The notes under the pieces are model-generated. The model searched no databases and was not told the origin of the DNA. It saw only the letters and a program-made list of their open reading frames with translations. This document shows, piece after piece, positions 4,229 through 6,952 of a DNA stretch of 6,952 bases. Position 1 is the stretch's first letter; each line of letters opens with the position of its first letter. Position numbers and translations under genes: made by a program. This DNA comes from SIG710 sp045595425 (GTDB lineage: Bacteria > Bacillota > Clostridia > Oscillospirales > CAG-272): positions 1-6,952 of the forward strand of contig JAZOAL010000030.1 of assembly GCA_045595425.1 (NCBI GenBank). Direction: 5' to 3'.

Positions 4229-5457
4229 TGAAACGGATAGTATATTTTTTTCTTCAGCTAAAGCGTTTTGCTCGGGCAATGCCGGCTGCTTTGGCATTGT
4301 GCTTGATTCTATTCGGCTGTATTTATTTTGCTTTTGATGCTGTGATGCAAAAGGAAGCTGAAAGCAAGACAAAGTTTGAGGTTGCCATTGTCGGAGACCC
4401 TTCGGATTCATATCTGGAGCTTGGCGTGGTGGCTCTCAAAAATTTTGATACATCACGTTTTTCCATAAATGTTGTTTATATGGAGGAGGAAGAGGCGAGA
4501 CAAAAGCTTGAAGCTGGGAAGCTCTCGGCTTATATAGTGATACCCGAGGAATTTTTGGTAAACGCCTATTACGGAGATATAGGCAAGCTTACATATGTAT
4601 CCTCTCCCGGTGCAATAGGTATGGGAACCATTATCAAGGATGAGATCCTTGAGGTTATATCGGTGCTCCTGGTCGAATCCCAAAAAGGGATTTATGCCGC
4701 AGGAAATGTGGCTGATGAGCTGGTTGAGGGCCTTGGATATGGTGAGGTTGCTAACGATGCCAGCTTTGAATATATAGATTTTATTTTGTCACGTTCTAAA
4801 ATGTATAGGCTTAACTCGATCGGATCGATAGACGGAATCAGCTTCGGAGCTTCGCTGTTCTGCGGTGTTCTTATCTTTTTCCTTCTGTTTATTTGTATAG
4901 GATTTGCTCCGGTATTTGCACGAAAGGAAGCTGCTCTTTCGAGGCTTCTTTACGCCGGGAGATTCGGTTCGGTGGGGCAGATCATCGGCGAGTATTTGCC
5001 TTTTGCGATCTGCGGACTTATAGCGGCAGCGGTTTTCCTTGGTTCTTTAACTCATTTTTTGAAGGATGAGCTGATTGCAATTATCGGTCAGGAAATCGGT
5101 TCGGATTTTTTCGTCAAAGTTCTGATCTCTTCTTTGATGATCTCAGCAATGCAATTGCTTATTTTTGAGATTACCGAGGGAATAACCGCTTCGGTTCTTT
5201 CGCAATTTTTGGCGGCAGTAGGACTCTCATATTTTTCGGGATGCCTTTATCCGATATATTTCTTCCCCGAGACGATTCAGAAAATTTCGACATATCTGCC
5301 CACGGGAGTTATACGGATCCTTTTGTCCCGAACCTTGACGGGAGAGGATGTTTCTGATCAGTTTGTTATTGTGTTTGCATATCTTCTGCTGTTCCTTTTG
5401 GCTGCGATGCTTGTGCGGCACAGAAAAATCACGAAAGCGAACGGAGATGCAATATGA
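4228..5457 (+). CDS. ABC-2-type transporter membrane subunit 1
   Basis: A 409-residue membrane protein with the ABC-2 exporter layout (PF12698-like by arrangement). It has a first membrane segment at about 18-38, a large extracytoplasmic domain at about 45-200, and roughly five membrane segments at about 205-230, 255-275, 295-314, 320-345 and 378-397. The motif SGCLYPIYFFPETIQKI before the last helix, followed by YLPTG, is typical of ABC-2 permeases. The start ATG overlaps the ATPase stop by one base. The stop overlaps the next permease start by four bases (ATGA). Together with the ATPase and subunit 2 it probably forms a heterodimeric exporter. The cargo cannot be read from the sequence. Confidence 0.9.
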   Translation: MKRIVYFFLQLKRFARAMPAALALCLILFGCIYFAFDAVMQKEAESKTKFEVAIVGDPSDSYLELGVVALKNFDTSRFSINVVYMEEEEARQKLEAGKLSAYIVIPEEFLVNAYYGDIGKLTYVSSPGAIGMGTIIKDEILEVISVLLVESQKGIYAAGNVADELVEGLGYGEVANDASFEYIDFILSRSKMYRLNSIGSIDGISFGASLFCGVLIFFLLFICIGFAPVFARKEAALSRLLYAGRFGSVGQIIGEYLPFAICGLIAAAVFLGSLTHFLKDELIAIIGQEIGSDFFVKVLISSLMISAMQLLIFEITEGITASVLSQFLAAVGLSYFSGCLYPIYFFPETIQKISTYLPTGVIRILLSRTLTGEDVSDQFVIVFAYLLLFLLAAMLVRHRKITKANGDAI

Positions 5458-6599
5458 AAAAATTAAAAACGGCATTTTCATGGTGCCATATATTTCATAA
5501 AAGACTTTTCCTCAGACCGAGCTTTCTGATTTTGCTTGCTTTGGTTCCTATAACGGGGTTGGTTCTTGGCATTGTTGCGGGAATGGACAGCGGTGTTATT
5601 ACCGTATATCTTGCAAGCGAGGAAGAAAATCAAAATGTATCAAATGTGATGTCAACCCTTATGCAATCCGATGAAGTGCTCAGATTCGTTGAATCAACGC
5701 CGGAAGAGGCAGAAGAGGCGGTGAAAAGGGGAAAAGCGGATGCCGCTTGGATATTTAAAGCAGGCTTTGATGAGCTAAATGATAAATTTGCTGATAAACA
5801 GGTTTCGAGAAATTCTCTTGTGACAGTCATTCAGCGCGAGGACGATGTGGCGCTTATGCTGGCTCGGGAAAAGCTTTGCGGTGCATTATATCCCTATGTT
5901 TCCTACAGTCTATATCTTAAATATGTTAAAGATGAGGTATCGGATGAGATTGACGAGGATACCCTTAAGACCTATTATGACGCGGTGATGCCGGAAGGTG
6001 AGGATCTTTTTGAGATCTCTTATGCGGATGGCGGTGATGCTTCGGAAAATTCCGCGGGATATCTCACAGCGCCCTTGCGCGGACTTCTTTCTGTTATGGT
6101 CGTGCTTGCAGGACTTGCAGTGTCGATGTTTTATAAGCTTGACGGGGAGAAGGGACTCTTTGTGAGGATACCTAAAAAATATCAGCTGATATTTTCTCTG
6201 GGATATCATTTCGCTCCGATCCTCGATGTGGGTATTGCTTTGTTTTTATCGCTGATGGTTGCCGGAGTTACGGTGGATATAATAAGAGAAGCTTTGGCGA
6301 TGATAATATTTGTTGTGGCATGCTCGCTTTTCTGCATGACAGTGGAGCGTATATGTTCAAAGCTCGGTGCGCTTTGCGCTGTCACTCCTTTGCTTGTTAT
6401 CGGTATGATAGTGATCTGCCCCGTGTTCTTTAATATCGGATTCCTACGCCCTCTTCAAATTTTATTTCCTCCTTATTATTATCTCAACGGAGTATATAAC
6501 AATACCTTTGTGATACAGATGCTTATCTATATCGCGGTGCTGGCTGTTTTAAATATTCTTCTTTTTGCCATTTCAAGAGAAAGACGAAATTTTGATTGA
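5454..6599 (+). CDS. ABC-2-type transporter membrane subunit 2
   Basis: A 381-residue membrane protein with the same layout as the preceding gene but little visible sequence similarity. It has a first membrane segment at about 22-44 after a basic N-terminus, an acidic extracytoplasmic domain at about 46-205, and about five membrane segments in 206-375. The segment FLRPLQILFPPYYYLNGVY before the last helix corresponds to the conserved ABC-2 region. Its start is preceded by GGAG (5443-5446) and overlaps the upstream stop by four bases. It likely pairs with subunit 1 as the second half of the membrane channel. The stop codon overlaps the -35 box of the next promoter. Confidence 0.88.
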   Translation: MKKLKTAFSWCHIFHKRLFLRPSFLILLALVPITGLVLGIVAGMDSGVITVYLASEEENQNVSNVMSTLMQSDEVLRFVESTPEEAEEAVKRGKADAAWIFKAGFDELNDKFADKQVSRNSLVTVIQREDDVALMLAREKLCGALYPYVSYSLYLKYVKDEVSDEIDEDTLKTYYDAVMPEGEDLFEISYADGGDASENSAGYLTAPLRGLLSVMVVLAGLAVSMFYKLDGEKGLFVRIPKKYQLIFSLGYHFAPILDVGIALFLSLMVAGVTVDIIREALAMIIFVVACSLFCMTVERICSKLGALCAVTPLLVIGMIVICPVFFNIGFLRPLQILFPPYYYLNGVYNNTFVIQMLIYIAVLAVLNILLFAISRERRNFD

Positions 6600-6624
6600 C
6601 TTTGATAGTGTAAAGGTATATAAT
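6596..6624 (+). promoter_or_regulatory. Promoter for the downstream gene
   Basis: TTGACT (6596-6601) and TATAAT (6619-6624) are separated by exactly 17 bp. This is close to consensus and overlaps the stop codon of the second permease. No terminator is visible after the ABC genes, so the downstream gene may be transcribed both from here and by read-through. Confidence 0.8.
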
Positions 6625-6671
6625 AACTCTGTATTACTTTAAATTATAAAAAGGCTCTAAAAGGTGGTATT

Positions 6672-6952
6672 ATGGGACTTTTCGGAAGAAAAAAAGAGGA
6701 CAGCAAAAAATTTCGGCTTGAAATGGCAGAAATGATAAGTAAAAAGCTGATAAGATATGTTACCGAGCGGAAAGACGATGTTGAAGAGGTCATAGGAAAA
6801 AGCGGTGCCTTCAGCATAAGAAACGGTGAATTTATAGTTTTTGCTTCATCGGAAGTGATCTTCAGAACTCCCGTTGAGGATCTGCGCGCTTGGGAGCTGC
6901 TTTCGGGCGATGGCGCGGTGCTGACAGGCATTGACCTTGAACAAAGTCGGAT
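6672..6952 (+). CDS. Unrecognised small soluble protein, 3' end outside window
   Basis: An open frame of 93 codons starts at the ATG at 6672 and continues to the window edge without a stop. The ribosome binding site AAAGGTGG lies just upstream and the promoter at 6596-6624 is about 50 bp away. The protein begins MGLFGRKKEDSKKF, a basic N-terminus with no signal peptide. It continues with mixed charged and hydrophobic segments (KLIRYVTERKDDVEEVIG, then FIVFASSEVIFRTPVEDL). It has the look of a small cytosolic alpha/beta protein. I do not recognise the family and cannot give a function. Confidence 0.85.
   Translation, partial: MGLFGRKKEDSKKFRLEMAEMISKKLIRYVTERKDDVEEVIGKSGAFSIRNGEFIVFASSEVIFRTPVEDLRAWELLSGDGAVLTGIDLEQSR

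Noticed and set aside
3683..4411. 242-codon minus-strand open frame opposite the ABC ATPase gene
   Set aside because: It lies antisense to a clear ATPase with all conserved motifs, its composition is not protein-like for a known family, and it has no ribosome binding site. It is a shadow of the plus-strand coding bias.
1..6952. CRISPR array, transposase, integrase or phage genes
   Set aside because: No regularly spaced short repeats and no recognisable mobile-element protein were seen on either strand.

Overview
The window looks like a low-to-moderate-GC member of the Clostridia, most likely a Ruminococcus-like gut bacterium. This rests on the codon use, strong AGGAG-type ribosome binding sites, extended -10 promoters, the tRNA-Gly/tRNA-Asp cluster and the style of the acidic lipoprotein. 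The genus is an inference.

Region 1 (1-280) is the end of a tRNA operon: a 5'-truncated tRNA-Gly(UCC), tRNA-Asp(GUC) and tRNA-Gly(GCC), closed by a strong intrinsic terminator. An inverted copy of the tRNA-Gly 3' end follows the terminator. The terminator and its trailing sequence recur at 1635-1704.

Region 2 (about 375-1600) is the most unusual part. It holds two tandem copies of a ~580 bp unit on the minus strand. Each unit reads in this order: an extended -10 promoter, a ~208 nt leader predicted to fold into a long terminal stem, a small hairpin and a pseudoknot, a C(UUCG)G-loop intrinsic terminator, a ribosome binding site, a 66-75 residue six-cysteine protein, and a final hairpin. The promoter elements, attenuator-like terminator and protein are conserved between the copies. 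The leader stems have almost wholly different sequences, yet pairing is kept in the terminal stem, in an internal helix and in the pseudoknot. This is the pattern expected of a structured regulatory or trans-acting RNA. I do not recognise it as a known family.

Region 3 (about 1705-6600) runs on the plus strand. A sigma-A-type promoter drives a 547-residue, extremely acidic lipoprotein. After a hairpin come three tightly overlapping genes: an ABC ATPase and two different ABC-2-type membrane subunits, which together look like a complete heterodimeric exporter. The lipoprotein may work with the exporter at the cell surface, but only proximity supports this.

Region 4 (6596-6952) has a near-consensus promoter overlapping the last permease stop codon. 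It precedes the start of an unrecognised small soluble protein gene that runs off the window.
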